This document shows positions 1-7,028 of a stretch of 12,825 bases of DNA, piece after piece (the first letter of the stretch is position 1; each line of letters starts with the position of its first letter). The notes beneath the pieces are model-generated. The model was given only the letters and a program-made list of their open reading frames with translations. It had not been told where the DNA came from and searched no databases. The DNA is from a bacterium (GTDB lineage: Bacteria; Bacillota_I; Bacilli_A; RFN20; DUOF01). The DNA lies in the NCBI GenBank assembly GCA_012839015.1, contig DUOF01000122.1:1-12825 (forward strand). Direction: 5' to 3'. A program made the position numbers and the translations under genes.

Positions 1-85
1 AGTGGAAAAAGATATCTTCTCCTTCATCAACAGTGATAAAGCCGTAACCTTTTTCTTTGTTAAAATTCTTAACTAAACCTTGCAT
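1..85 (-). CDS. Cold shock protein (CspA family), N-terminal fragment
   Basis: The gene is cut by the left edge, leaving 28 N-terminal residues that begin MQGLVKNFNKEKGYGF. The segment KGYGFI is the RNP1 motif and DIFFH near the edge is the RNP2 motif of the cold shock domain, the OB-fold that binds single-stranded RNA or DNA; family members are usually 65-70 residues. The start ATG (reading down from 85) is preceded by GGAAAGG at 94-100, eight bases away, which fixes the start. The protein is expected to act in the cytoplasm as an RNA chaperone. The family is clear; which paralogue it is (cspA, B, C or D) cannot be told. The next features upstream are unrelated. Confidence 0.93.
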   Translation of the reverse strand, partial: MQGLVKNFNKEKGYGFITVDEGEDIFFH

Positions 86-128
86 ATTCCTAACCTTTCC
101 GCGATCTCATAAAGATCTCGCTACTAGT

Positions 129-137
129 AGTATATCA
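129..137 (-). promoter_or_regulatory. Candidate extended -10 promoter for the cold shock gene
   Basis: On the minus strand the sequence reads TGATATACT, a TG-n plus TATACT extended -10 element about 44 bases upstream of the cold shock start codon. No good -35 hexamer lies 17 bases further up, which an extended -10 can tolerate. The leader would be about 35-40 bases and contains two GATCTC direct repeats (103-108 and 114-119). The call rests on the hexamer alone. Confidence 0.35.
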
Positions 138-190
138 TTATTCTTTAAAAAATAGACATTTTCAACCAATATTTAATTAAAATTTTGATT

Positions 191-420
191 TTTAAGAATA
201 TTTTTGAAAATAACTACCACTACTTATAAATGATAACACAAAAAAACAAAATATATAAGAAGAAAGTAAAAATGATAATAAAATGAGGAAAAACCTCTAA
301 AATAGGTAAAAAAAACTGACTATAACACTTAAGGGGATTGATATTGTGTTATAAGGGCTTTTGTAGGTATTCTATGCAACCGCCTCTAATTTGTGCTAAA
401 TTTATTTGGCTTTTAATTGA
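191..420 (+). pseudogene. Decayed 5' fragment of a second cation diffusion facilitator gene, with its upstream region
   Basis: This stretch is a degraded copy of the promoter and first part of the transporter gene that begins at 1116. Bases 342-381 match 1176-1215 at 36 of 40 positions, including the 16-base run GGTATTCTATGCAACC. From 318 to 381 the two align without gaps at a constant offset of 834, in the same codon frame. The decayed frame reads DYNT*GD*YCVIRAFVGILC against DYNAKRTRYSVIGAFVGILC in the intact gene, with stops at 330-332, 339-341 and 387-389. The likely former start ATG is at 283, followed by a frame slip. Similarity continues upstream to the shared run TTTAAGAATA (191 versus 1023) and downstream, with a one-base deletion, to about 420. 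It stops at the terminator of the gene at 495-899, so most of the copy is lost. The ribosome binding site has also been lost. Homology is clear; the outer boundaries are approximate. Confidence 0.85.
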
Positions 421-423
421 TGT

Positions 424-447
424 AAAAAAGGAGTCACTATACTCCTT
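424..447 (-). terminator. Intrinsic terminator of the minus-strand membrane protein gene
   Basis: A 7-bp stem (AAGGAGT at 428-434 with ACTCCTT at 441-447, six-base loop) is followed on the minus strand by six T (424-429, overlapping the stem foot). It sits about 48 bases past the stop of the 495-899 gene and also marks the end of the decayed transporter copy. Confidence 0.75.
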
Positions 448-494
448 GAAAATACTTCTTTTATATAACATCTAGGATTCCTGGACTTTTGGGG

Positions 495-899
495 TTACAA
501 TAGCGCGACCGCAAACAACATTACTCTAAAACACTTAGAATATCTTTTCTTTGTTTTATTAATCTTAGAATCTATCGCGGCAATGATAATAATAGGCGGC
601 ACAAGGAAAGATATGGACAGGGGTATCTTAACAATTGAATTAAACCCTCCAAACAAGATGCCAAATCCTGCAAGAACAAATGTAGGCACAAACATAAAGG
701 TAGTAAAATCATTAATTTTTTTAAGTTTCAAAACCTTCCTATAGTAAAACAAAACAAGACCATCTACCTTTTCTTCAATTGAATGATGCAAAGTCTGTAA
801 ACTTTTTAAATACTTGCTCGTTGTGAAAGTAGAACCGAAAGTAGCAATAATTAGTAAAAATACAAATATTATAAAAAACGTTAATAGTATGAAATCCAT
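495..899 (-). CDS. Small membrane protein of unknown function
   Basis: A 134-residue protein that I do not recognise. It has an N-terminal membrane segment (about residues 3-22), a polar stretch with several Lys residues (about 28-64), then two membrane segments (about 66-88 and 90-109) and a short polar piece ending in a hydrophobic tail. No catalytic or metal-binding motif is visible. The start is supported by AGAGGTG just upstream on the minus strand, ending four to five bases before the ATG, and the gene has its own terminator. It is divergent from the cation transporter at 1116; the gap between them holds a tandem 9-bp repeat. The last dozen codons have a different base composition (a GC-rich patch near 502-512), so the natural C-terminus may have been altered by the rearrangement next to it. 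That is inference. Confidence 0.6.
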   Translation of the reverse strand: MDFILLTFFIIFVFLLIIATFGSTFTTSKYLKSLQTLHHSIEEKVDGLVLFYYRKVLKLKKINDFTTFMFVPTFVLAGFGILFGGFNSIVKIPLSISFLVPPIIIIAAIDSKINKTKKRYSKCFRVMLFAVALL

Positions 900-928
900 T
901 TTACACCTCTAAAATATATTAATATAAT

Positions 929-934
929 ATTATA
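929..934 (-). promoter_or_regulatory. Candidate -10 (TATAAT) for the minus-strand membrane protein
   Basis: A perfect minus-strand TATAAT lies 30 bases upstream of the 899 start codon. No good -35 is seen. The tandem ATGGCTAAC repeat (955-972) covers the place where a -35 would lie. Confidence 0.4.
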
Positions 935-954
935 GATATTTATTTAAATCTATT

Positions 955-972
955 ATGGCTAACATGGCTAAC
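955..972. repeat. Perfect tandem 9-bp direct repeat between divergent genes
   Basis: ATGGCTAAC occurs twice back to back (955-963 and 964-972). It lies in the divergent intergenic region, about 20 bases upstream of the minus-strand TATAAT at 929-934 and about 85 bases upstream of the transporter promoter. Its position suggests a protein binding site, but two copies of nine bases could also be replication slippage. Confidence 0.75.
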
Positions 973-1057
973 TGTTAAATTGTTTTGATTATTACGTTAT
1001 TATATAGAGTAAAACCTAAATATTTAAGAATATCCTCGGAAATAATTCCTTACCACT

Positions 1058-1092
1058 TTGATATATCAAAATTAAATAATAGAATATATAAT
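1058..1092 (+). promoter_or_regulatory. Transporter promoter region with a 12-bp palindrome
   Basis: The perfect palindrome TTGATATATCAA (1058-1069) includes a -35-like TTGATA (1058-1063). TAGAAT at 1080-1085 gives a 16-base spacer, and TATAAT at 1087-1092 is an alternative -10. A palindrome lying across the -35 is where a repressor would act, and CDF exporters are often under metal control; no known metalloregulator consensus is matched exactly. The equivalent part of the decayed copy near 220-240 has lost the palindrome. Confidence 0.45.
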
Positions 1093-1115
1093 AAGAATAT
1101 AAAAGTGGGGGCAAA

Positions 1116-2258
1116 ATGGAAAACAAAAATATAAATTCAATAAAAAATGCGGACTACAATGCCAAGAGAACTAGATATAGTGTTATAGGCGCTTTTGTGG
1201 GTATTCTATGCAACCTGCTTTTAAGTTCAGTGAAATTTATGATTGGGATTTTTATTGGTAGTATAGCAGTTATTGGAGATGCTATAAACAATTTACTTGA
1301 CTTGTTAAGTTCATTTGCAGTCTATATCGGTGCTAGACTAGCAAATAGACCAGCAGACAAAGAACATCCCTTTGGACACCAGAGGATTGAATATGTAAGT
1401 GCCTTATTTATAGTAGTTTTTATTTTCTTTATTGCTTTTCAACTATTATATAATTCTATCTTGGAAATAATAAATCCTACGGATATAAAGTTTTCTTACA
1501 TTGCTATAATTATTTTAGGAGTTTCAATCATAGTGAAGATATTCCTAACCTTATTTTACAAGTATTTAGGTAAGAAAATAGATTCTCTGAGTTTGATGGC
1601 CGCTAGTAAGGACTCAAGAAATGATGTCCTAACTACCTTAGTGATATTAATAGGTTTATTAGTTAATACATTCTATGAGGTTAATTTAGATGGCTACCTA
1701 GGTATATTAGTAGCAATATTTATATTTATATCTACCTACCAAATGTTTAAAGAAACTATGAATCCCCTTATAGGTGAACAATCAAACCCGAAATTCACTG
1801 ATTCAATAATTAATAAAATAAAAAGTTATCAAGGAATCTTAGGAGTTAAGGATGTAGTTATTCACAAATACGGTCCTAGTAAATATTTTGTTACCGCTAG
1901 AGTCGAAGTAGACGGTAATGTCTGCATTTATCAGTTGCATGATTTAGTAGATACAATCGAATCAGAGGTAGGGGAGTCTTTTGGGATAAGCATAGTTTTA
2001 CATATGGACCCAATAGATGTTTCCAATAAGGATCTAATTGAAATTAAAAAACAGGTTCAGGCAATATTTGAGAGTATCGATGCAGATCTTGTTGCAAGTG
2101 ATTTTAAGATTTATGAAAATAATGAAGAAAAGATCGTGGTTTTCAAGGCCCTTTTGCCTTTAGACCTTTCACTAACTAATGAAGATATAGAAGTAGAAAT
2201 AAATAGTAAGGTAAAGGGAGATTATCAATTAAAGATTATCTTTAAGAGTGACTTATAA
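1116..2258 (+). CDS. Cation diffusion facilitator family transporter
   Basis: A 380-residue inner-membrane exporter of divalent metal ions, driven by proton antiport in characterised members. Six membrane segments occupy roughly residues 22-205. The metal-site residues of the family are visible: D55 and D62 in GDAINNLLD of TM2, and D166 and D170 in SKDSRND of TM5. The loop RPADKEHPFGHQRIEY (78-93) is the strongly conserved TM2-TM3 motif. A cytoplasmic ferredoxin-like C-terminal domain follows (about 210-300), then a further alpha/beta segment (about 300-380) typical of the longer Bacillota members. I place it in the group of B. subtilis YdbO; Zn, Mn, Fe or Co specificity cannot be decided. 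The start is set by AGTGGGGG, about five bases before the ATG. It is probably monocistronic or leads into the ABC unit, since no terminator follows. A decayed copy of its 5' end lies at 191-420. Confidence 0.93.
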   Translation: MENKNINSIKNADYNAKRTRYSVIGAFVGILCNLLLSSVKFMIGIFIGSIAVIGDAINNLLDLLSSFAVYIGARLANRPADKEHPFGHQRIEYVSALFIVVFIFFIAFQLLYNSILEIINPTDIKFSYIAIIILGVSIIVKIFLTLFYKYLGKKIDSLSLMAASKDSRNDVLTTLVILIGLLVNTFYEVNLDGYLGILVAIFIFISTYQMFKETMNPLIGEQSNPKFTDSIINKIKSYQGILGVKDVVIHKYGPSKYFVTARVEVDGNVCIYQLHDLVDTIESEVGESFGISIVLHMDPIDVSNKDLIEIKKQVQAIFESIDADLVASDFKIYENNEEKIVVFKALLPLDLSLTNEDIEVEINSKVKGDYQLKIIFKSDL

Positions 2259-2311
2259 ATAAGACACTAAAAAAATCAGCCTATCCTTACATTAAAAACG
2301 ATAAAAAGTAT

Positions 2312-2317
2312 TATAAT
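2312..2317 (+). promoter_or_regulatory. Candidate -10 (TATAAT) for the ABC-miaB unit
   Basis: A perfect TATAAT; the best -35 candidate is a weak TTACAT at 2287-2292 with a 19-base spacer. Transcription would begin near 2324, right at the Shine-Dalgarno GAGGAG (2325-2330), giving a leader of only about 13 bases. Confidence 0.4.
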
Positions 2318-2336
2318 GTTTAATGAGGAGATAAAA

Positions 2337-3062
2337 ATGATTAAATTAAAAAATGTAACTAAGAAGTTTGGAAAAGACTTCAAGGCGGTTGATGATTTAA
2401 GTTTAGATCTTGAAGGTGGAAAAATATACGGTTTTCTAGGTCCAAACGGTGCAGGTAAAACCACTGCATTAAAAATGATGACCGGTATTTTGACCCCTGA
2501 TGAGGGGCAAATCCTAATTAACAATATAGATATAGTTAAGGAACCAACTTTAGCTAAAAGAGAGTTTGGTTTTGTCAGTGATGATCCAGACATCTTTTTG
2601 AAGTTGAAAGGGATCGAGTATCTTAACTTTGTAGGAAAAATTTATGATGTTCCTAACAATAAATTAAGGGCTAACATTATGGAGTTATCTAAGAAGTTTA
2701 AAATGGATGATGTTTTAAACAACAAGATAGAGAGTTATTCTCACGGTATGAGACAGAAAATTGTCCTAATTGCTACAATGCTACATAAACCAAAAATATG
2801 GTTATTAGATGAACCACTTACCGGCCTAGATCCTAAATCTTCCTTTATATTAAAAGAGATGATGAGAGAACATGTAGAAGCTGGTAATCTTGTGTTATTT
2901 TCAACTCACGTTCTAGATGTTGCTGAGAAGGTTTGTGATGTTGTTCTGCTTATTGATAAGGGTAAACTTGTCTTCCAAGGAAGTATTAAGGATATGAAGG
3001 AAAAAATGGGCAAAGACAGTTCTTTAGAAAAGATGTTCTTGGAGTTAGTTGGCGATGAGTAA
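2337..3062 (+). CDS. ABC transporter ATP-binding protein (ABC-2 exporter type)
   Basis: A 241-residue ABC ATPase that powers the permease encoded immediately downstream. Visible motifs are Walker A GPNGAGKT (35-42), signature YSHGMRQK, Walker B IWLLDEPLTGLD and the H-loop STHVLDVAE. The Q-loop position reads FVSDDPDIF, a variant without Gln that recurs in a Bacillota exporter ATPase subfamily. The start at 2337 is chosen because GAGGAG (2325-2330) lies six bases before it; an in-frame ATG at 2316 has no ribosome binding site and lies inside the putative -10. The gene ends by overlapping the permease gene by eight bases, indicating translational coupling. The substrate is unknown: this architecture exports drugs, lipids or peptides in characterised systems. 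Confidence 0.93.
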   Translation: MIKLKNVTKKFGKDFKAVDDLSLDLEGGKIYGFLGPNGAGKTTALKMMTGILTPDEGQILINNIDIVKEPTLAKREFGFVSDDPDIFLKLKGIEYLNFVGKIYDVPNNKLRANIMELSKKFKMDDVLNNKIESYSHGMRQKIVLIATMLHKPKIWLLDEPLTGLDPKSSFILKEMMREHVEAGNLVLFSTHVLDVAEKVCDVVLLIDKGKLVFQGSIKDMKEKMGKDSSLEKMFLELVGDE

Positions 3063-4743
3063 GATATTTCCACTTACTAAAGTATTAATAAAGACTAGTC
3101 TGTTCTCCCAGTTTTCTGCATCTGAGAGGAGAAAGGACAAGAAGAAAATAAGTAAAGGTTTAAAGATTTTTTTGATAGGTCTTTTTATCCTATTTATTTT
3201 TGCTAGTACTCTGTTCCCGATGGGTTATTCTGCTTATGGTCTAGCAAAAGACCTTAATCTAGATAACATTATTATTTCTTTAGTAGTACCAGTCGCAGGA
3301 ATAACTACGATCTTCTTTGGGGTGTTCTCTATTATTAGTGTCTTTTATATGAATAAGTCTACTCAATCTTTACTACATCTACCGATAAAATCTAAAGATT
3401 TATTAATGAGTAATTTTATTGTTGCATTAATTAGCAACTATTTTCTATTAATTATTTTTGTTTTACCCTTTCTAATTGGTGTGGGAATTGGTATTGAGGC
3501 AGGGTTTATGTATTACCTATATGCTACACTTATTTTTGTATTAATACCGATAATACCATCAGTTATAGTATGTATTATAGTAATGCTACTTACTAGTTTT
3601 TTCAATATAGCTAAATACAAAGATAGATTTATGTACATTTCTACATTACTAGTAATCACTGTGTCGCTTGCCTATAGCTTCGGTGCTCAATACTTATTTT
3701 CTTCTAGTTTGATGGAGAATTTATTGAACGGTACGTTTGGAGACTTAGACAGTCTAATAATTCCATACACAAGAAAATTGTTTCCTTTTCTAAATAGTGC
3801 TAGTGATACACTCTTAAATTATAAGACAATCTTTGGTTTATTTAGTTTTATTACTTTCGTTGGTTTTAACCTTATTGCTTTAGTGTTCCTATATCTAGTT
3901 GGAGACAAACTATATCTAAAGGGAATAACTAAATCTGCTGGAGTGGCACAGAAGAAAACTCTAACGAAGAAACAGGTTTATAAGAATATTAATAATAATG
4001 GTCTAATAAGAGAAATGCTTAGAAAAGATTGGTTAATCATCAAGAGGACACCAATATATATGCTAAACCTAGTTATTGTTACTTTTATAACACTAATAAT
4101 AATGCTGGTTAGTATGATGGCTAGTTTCTCGGGAGGGGAAGAGGCTCTTAGCATTGGTGTAGGAGAGGGGACTTTCCAAAACCCTGTTATTTATTTGGGT
4201 GCATTTATTGCTTTGCTTTTCTTCTCTAGTATGTCACAGATTGCGGCGACCTCGATTTCAAGAGAGGGTCAAAACGCTTGGTTTATGAAGACAATACCGG
4301 TTGATTATGTTAAACAAATTAATATTAAGGTCTTACTAGCAGTTATCTTCGATATTATTTCTATAATGATTGTCGGTGGAATTTTGATATTTTTATTTAG
4401 ACCTCCGATTATATATAGTCTTAGTTTATTAGTGCCCCTGATAATAGTTATTTTTATTCAAAATTATTTATCTATAATAATAGATTTAAAAAGACCTAGA
4501 TTAAAATGGGCTAATGAGCAAGAGGCGGTAAAACAAAATTTAAATGTTTTGTTTGGAATGGTTGTTACTCTTGTTTTCTGTCTTTTACTAGGTGCACTTA
4601 TTTTCCTTATATCTTTAAAGGGACTTGCTATAAATATTTACATCATTAGTGGTGTATTAACACTTTTATTTTCTATTTTACTTATTTTAGTGTTATCCTA
4701 TATAAGGAATAAAAAGAATCAATTATTTGATAAGATTAGTTAG
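3055..4743 (+). CDS. ABC exporter permease, large multi-spanning membrane protein
   Basis: A 562-residue hydrophobic protein with about 12 membrane segments in two halves (roughly residues 38-280 and 330-555), joined by a basic cytoplasmic stretch near 290-325 (KKTLTKKQVYKNINNNG). It begins with a polar, Lys/Arg-rich N-terminus (SERRKDKKKISKG). Size and layout resemble the double-length ABC-2-like permeases of Bacillota that pair with one ATPase gene; I cannot name a substrate. The ATG at 3055 overlaps the ATPase stop. A TTG two codons upstream (3049) is a possible alternative, but the GGAG at 3041-3044 is better spaced for the ATG. The next gene, miaB, starts 11 bases after the stop, so all four genes to 6495 are probably co-transcribed. 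Confidence 0.85.
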   Translation: MSKIFPLTKVLIKTSLFSQFSASERRKDKKKISKGLKIFLIGLFILFIFASTLFPMGYSAYGLAKDLNLDNIIISLVVPVAGITTIFFGVFSIISVFYMNKSTQSLLHLPIKSKDLLMSNFIVALISNYFLLIIFVLPFLIGVGIGIEAGFMYYLYATLIFVLIPIIPSVIVCIIVMLLTSFFNIAKYKDRFMYISTLLVITVSLAYSFGAQYLFSSSLMENLLNGTFGDLDSLIIPYTRKLFPFLNSASDTLLNYKTIFGLFSFITFVGFNLIALVFLYLVGDKLYLKGITKSAGVAQKKTLTKKQVYKNINNNGLIREMLRKDWLIIKRTPIYMLNLVIVTFITLIIMLVSMMASFSGGEEALSIGVGEGTFQNPVIYLGAFIALLFFSSMSQIAATSISREGQNAWFMKTIPVDYVKQINIKVLLAVIFDIISIMIVGGILIFLFRPPIIYSLSLLVPLIIVIFIQNYLSIIIDLKRPRLKWANEQEAVKQNLNVLFGMVVTLVFCLLLGALIFLISLKGLAINIYIISGVLTLLFSILLILVLSYIRNKKNQLFDKIS

Positions 4744-4754
4744 GGTGGTAAAGG

Positions 4755-6200
4755 ATGAAAGATTATAGTGTTTACTTCAAAAAACCTTCTCTAAAAGAAG
4801 CACGAAGACGAAGTAGAGAACCAAGCAATATAAATTATGACGGGCTGTATGTTCCCGATGATATGCATGGTATTGGTAAAGGGAAAAAATACTACATAAG
4901 GACTTATGGATGCCAAGGAAATCAAGCTGACGGTGAAACTATTTCTGGTATTTTAGAACTTCTAGGATATGAAAAAAGCGATAACTTTGAAAATAGTCAC
5001 ATTATTTTACTAAATACATGCGCTATTAGAGAAAATGCTCATAATAAGGTATTTGGTGAAGTAGGAGCCCTGAAGAAATTAAAAGCTAATAATCCTGAGA
5101 TTGTGATCGGTGTTTGTGGTTGTATGGCCCAGGAAGAGGGAGTAGTTGAAAAGTTACTTAGAACCTACCCTCAAGTAGATTTAATTTTTGGTACGCATAA
5201 CATCAATCGAATACCAATACTACTTAGGGAAGCTTTGTTCTCCAAGGAAAAGGTGGTCGAAGTTCTTTCTATAGCTGGTGAAGTCATAGAAAACTTACCA
5301 GTAGCAAGAGAGAGTAAATTAAAAGCTTGGGTTAATATTATGTTTGGTTGTGACAAGTTTTGTACATACTGCATCGTTCCTTTTACTAGAGGAAAAGAAA
5401 GAAGCAGACTTAAAGAAGACATCATTAGTGAAGTAGAAGGACTTGTAAAAGATGGGTATCAAGAAGTAACTCTTTTAGGACAAAACGTAAATGCTTATGG
5501 ACAAGACCTAGACACGGGTTATGATTTTGCCAACCTACTAGAAGAGGTTGCTAAAACCGGTATCCCAAGGATTAGATTTGTTACTAGCCACCCATGGAAT
5601 TTTAGTGATGAAATGATAAGGGTTATCGCCGAGTATGATAACATTATGCCCTATATCCATCTCCCGATCCAATCAGGAGACGATGATATTCTAGCCAAGA
5701 TGAGTAGAAGATACACGGTGGAAGAATACAAAGGACTATATTATAAATTACGTAATAGAGTTAAAAACTGTTCAATCACTACCGATATTATTGTCGGTTT
5801 CCCAGGAGAGAGTGAAGCTCAATTCGAAAACACTCTAAAACTAGTTAAAGAACTTGATTTTGACAGTGCATACACATTTATCTATTCGCCGCGAGAGGGG
5901 ACACCTGCAAGTAAAATGAGGGATGATGTTACTCATGATGATAAAAAAGTAAGACTTCAAAAGCTAATAAAAGAAGTATCTGCGAGTGCTTTAAAAATAA
6001 ATAAGGAATATGTCGGCAGAACCCTTAAGGTTTTAGTAGAGGGTACCTCTAAGAAAAATGAAAAGATTTTATCAGGATATAGTGAAGAAAATAAATTGGT
6101 TAATTTTAAAGGTAGGAAAGATGATATAGGCAAAATTATAAAGGTTAAAATAACCGGAGCCAAAACATGGACTCTTCAAGGGGAACAAGTAGATGGATAA
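4755..6200 (+). CDS. miaB: tRNA-2-methylthio-N6-dimethylallyladenosine synthase MiaB
   Basis: A 481-residue radical SAM methylthiotransferase that converts i6A37 to ms2i6A37 in tRNAs reading UNN codons. The N-terminal UPF0004 domain carries the three auxiliary-cluster cysteines C53 (YGCQGNQAD), C89 (NTCAIREN) and C123 (CGCMAQ). The radical SAM motif is C199-x3-C203-x2-C206 (GCDKFCTYC), followed by PFTRGKERSR. The C-terminal TRAM domain occupies about 412-478. Length and sequence match Bacillus MiaB closely; one difference is GCQGNQAD where most members read GCQMNEHD or similar, and the cysteine is kept. A long N-terminal extension (SVYFKKPSLKEARRRSRE) is usual in Bacilli. The ATG follows GGGTGG/AAAGG. 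It overlaps the next gene by eight bases, as in the Bacillus miaB-ymcA pair. Confidence 0.97.
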   Translation: MKDYSVYFKKPSLKEARRRSREPSNINYDGLYVPDDMHGIGKGKKYYIRTYGCQGNQADGETISGILELLGYEKSDNFENSHIILLNTCAIRENAHNKVFGEVGALKKLKANNPEIVIGVCGCMAQEEGVVEKLLRTYPQVDLIFGTHNINRIPILLREALFSKEKVVEVLSIAGEVIENLPVARESKLKAWVNIMFGCDKFCTYCIVPFTRGKERSRLKEDIISEVEGLVKDGYQEVTLLGQNVNAYGQDLDTGYDFANLLEEVAKTGIPRIRFVTSHPWNFSDEMIRVIAEYDNIMPYIHLPIQSGDDDILAKMSRRYTVEEYKGLYYKLRNRVKNCSITTDIIVGFPGESEAQFENTLKLVKELDFDSAYTFIYSPREGTPASKMRDDVTHDDKKVRLQKLIKEVSASALKINKEYVGRTLKVLVEGTSKKNEKILSGYSEENKLVNFKGRKDDIGKIIKVKITGAKTWTLQGEQVDG

Positions 6201-6495
6201 CCTTCTAAAGAGGGCGGAGGAGATAAATAAGGCTCTGCTAGAAAATAAGACAGTAAGAGACTACTTATTAATCAAAGAAAAAATAAAAGAATCCCAGGAA
6301 CTTAGTGAAATTGAAGCGACTATGAAGGAACATCAAAAACTATTTTGTATAAACAAGGATGAATGGCACAAAGATACATACCTAGAGTTAGAAAAGCAAT
6401 ACAATAAACATTATCTAGTTGTTCAGTATAAGGCTCTGAGAGACGAAGTTAATCACCTATTTTTAGAGGTATCTGACATAATATCTAAAAAATGA
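6193..6495 (+). CDS. ricA: YlbF/YmcA family protein, RicA-like, short form
   Basis: A 100-residue, mostly helical, charged protein. Its placement directly after miaB with an eight-base overlap is the position of ymcA (ricA) in B. subtilis. The sequence pattern (RAEEINKALLENKTVRDYL, then KESQELSEIEATMKEHQKL) fits the YlbF/YmcA family. In Bacillus, RicA, RicF and RicT form a complex that binds iron-sulfur clusters, promotes mRNA maturation by RNase Y and is needed for sporulation, competence and biofilms. This protein is shorter than the roughly 143-149 residues of B. subtilis RicA and RicF. Its only cysteine is C52, so the C-terminal cysteine-bearing tail described for RicA and RicF is absent. 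AAGGGG at 6178-6183 supports the start. The family is likely; assignment to RicA rather than RicF rests on synteny. Confidence 0.78.
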   Translation: MDNLLKRAEEINKALLENKTVRDYLLIKEKIKESQELSEIEATMKEHQKLFCINKDEWHKDTYLELEKQYNKHYLVVQYKALRDEVNHLFLEVSDIISKK

Positions 6496-6548
6496 CTTTA
6501 AAAAAATAATCAGTTATGCCATAATTAGAATAGTAACGGAGGGTTGTT

Positions 6549-7028
6549 ATGAAATGTAAAAAATGTGGTTTTGTTCTTGAAGAAGGACAAAAATTCTGTA
6601 ACATGTGTGGAGCAGAACAATCAAAAATAAAAATTAAGCAGCGTACCGAGGTTCGTTCTTTATTTGGAATAATGAAATTCAGTTCCAAAAACCATCGTAG
6701 AATGGTCATTAACTTCCTAATAGGTCTAGGTTTTTTAGTGTACACTATATGGTTTGATAAGTATGATGGCGTTTATGATATTGATGTTTCAGCAATCTCT
6801 ATACTAACTTTATTCTTAATCTATGTATTTGTACAAATATTCATGGGTTTCAAAAACCCGGAGTCAACCTACACTAAACGTTATAAATATATTCTTAGGG
6901 CATCTACTATTGTATATGTAGTATTATTGTTCTATTTATTAATTATTAACAATGATTCAACGTTTATAGTTGAAAACTTTAAGAAGCTATTAGGTATGGA
7001 AAGACTGGGAGGTTTTAACAATGGCTGA
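6549..7028 (+). CDS. Zinc-ribbon membrane protein of unknown function
   Basis: A 159-residue protein. The N-terminus is a zinc ribbon with C3-x2-C6 (MKCKKCGF) and C17-x2-C20 (KFCNMCGAEQ), the short form often found at the head of Bacillota membrane proteins. A basic linker (about 27-51) follows, then three membrane segments (about 52-69, 80-99 and 115-133) and a short polar tail. The ATG is preceded by GGAGGG (6538-6543). An extended -10 (TGC then CATAAT, 6517-6525) may give it its own promoter; no terminator separates it from ricA. It overlaps the next gene by eight bases. No enzymatic motif is visible. It sits between ricA and cotE, which are adjacent in B. subtilis. Confidence 0.75.
   Translation: MKCKKCGFVLEEGQKFCNMCGAEQSKIKIKQRTEVRSLFGIMKFSSKNHRRMVINFLIGLGFLVYTIWFDKYDGVYDIDVSAISILTLFLIYVFVQIFMGFKNPESTYTKRYKYILRASTIVYVVLLFYLLIINNDSTFIVENFKKLLGMERLGGFNNG

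Noticed and set aside
101..121. GATCTC repeated around ATAAA in the cold shock leader, looking like a hairpin.
   Set aside because: It is a short direct repeat, not an inverted one; only the internal AGATCT is self-complementary.
448..620. Possible continuation of the decayed transporter copy past the terminator, on the plus strand (a weak HLEYLFFVLL-like reading near 532).
   Set aside because: The match is weak and needs several gaps. The same bases encode a minus-strand protein with a good start and membrane segments, and the antisense of a membrane protein gene easily looks hydrophobic.
2316..2336. Upstream ATG that would add seven residues to the ABC ATPase.
   Set aside because: It lacks a ribosome binding site and lies in the putative -10; the ATG at 2337 has GAGGAG at ideal spacing and matches family starts.
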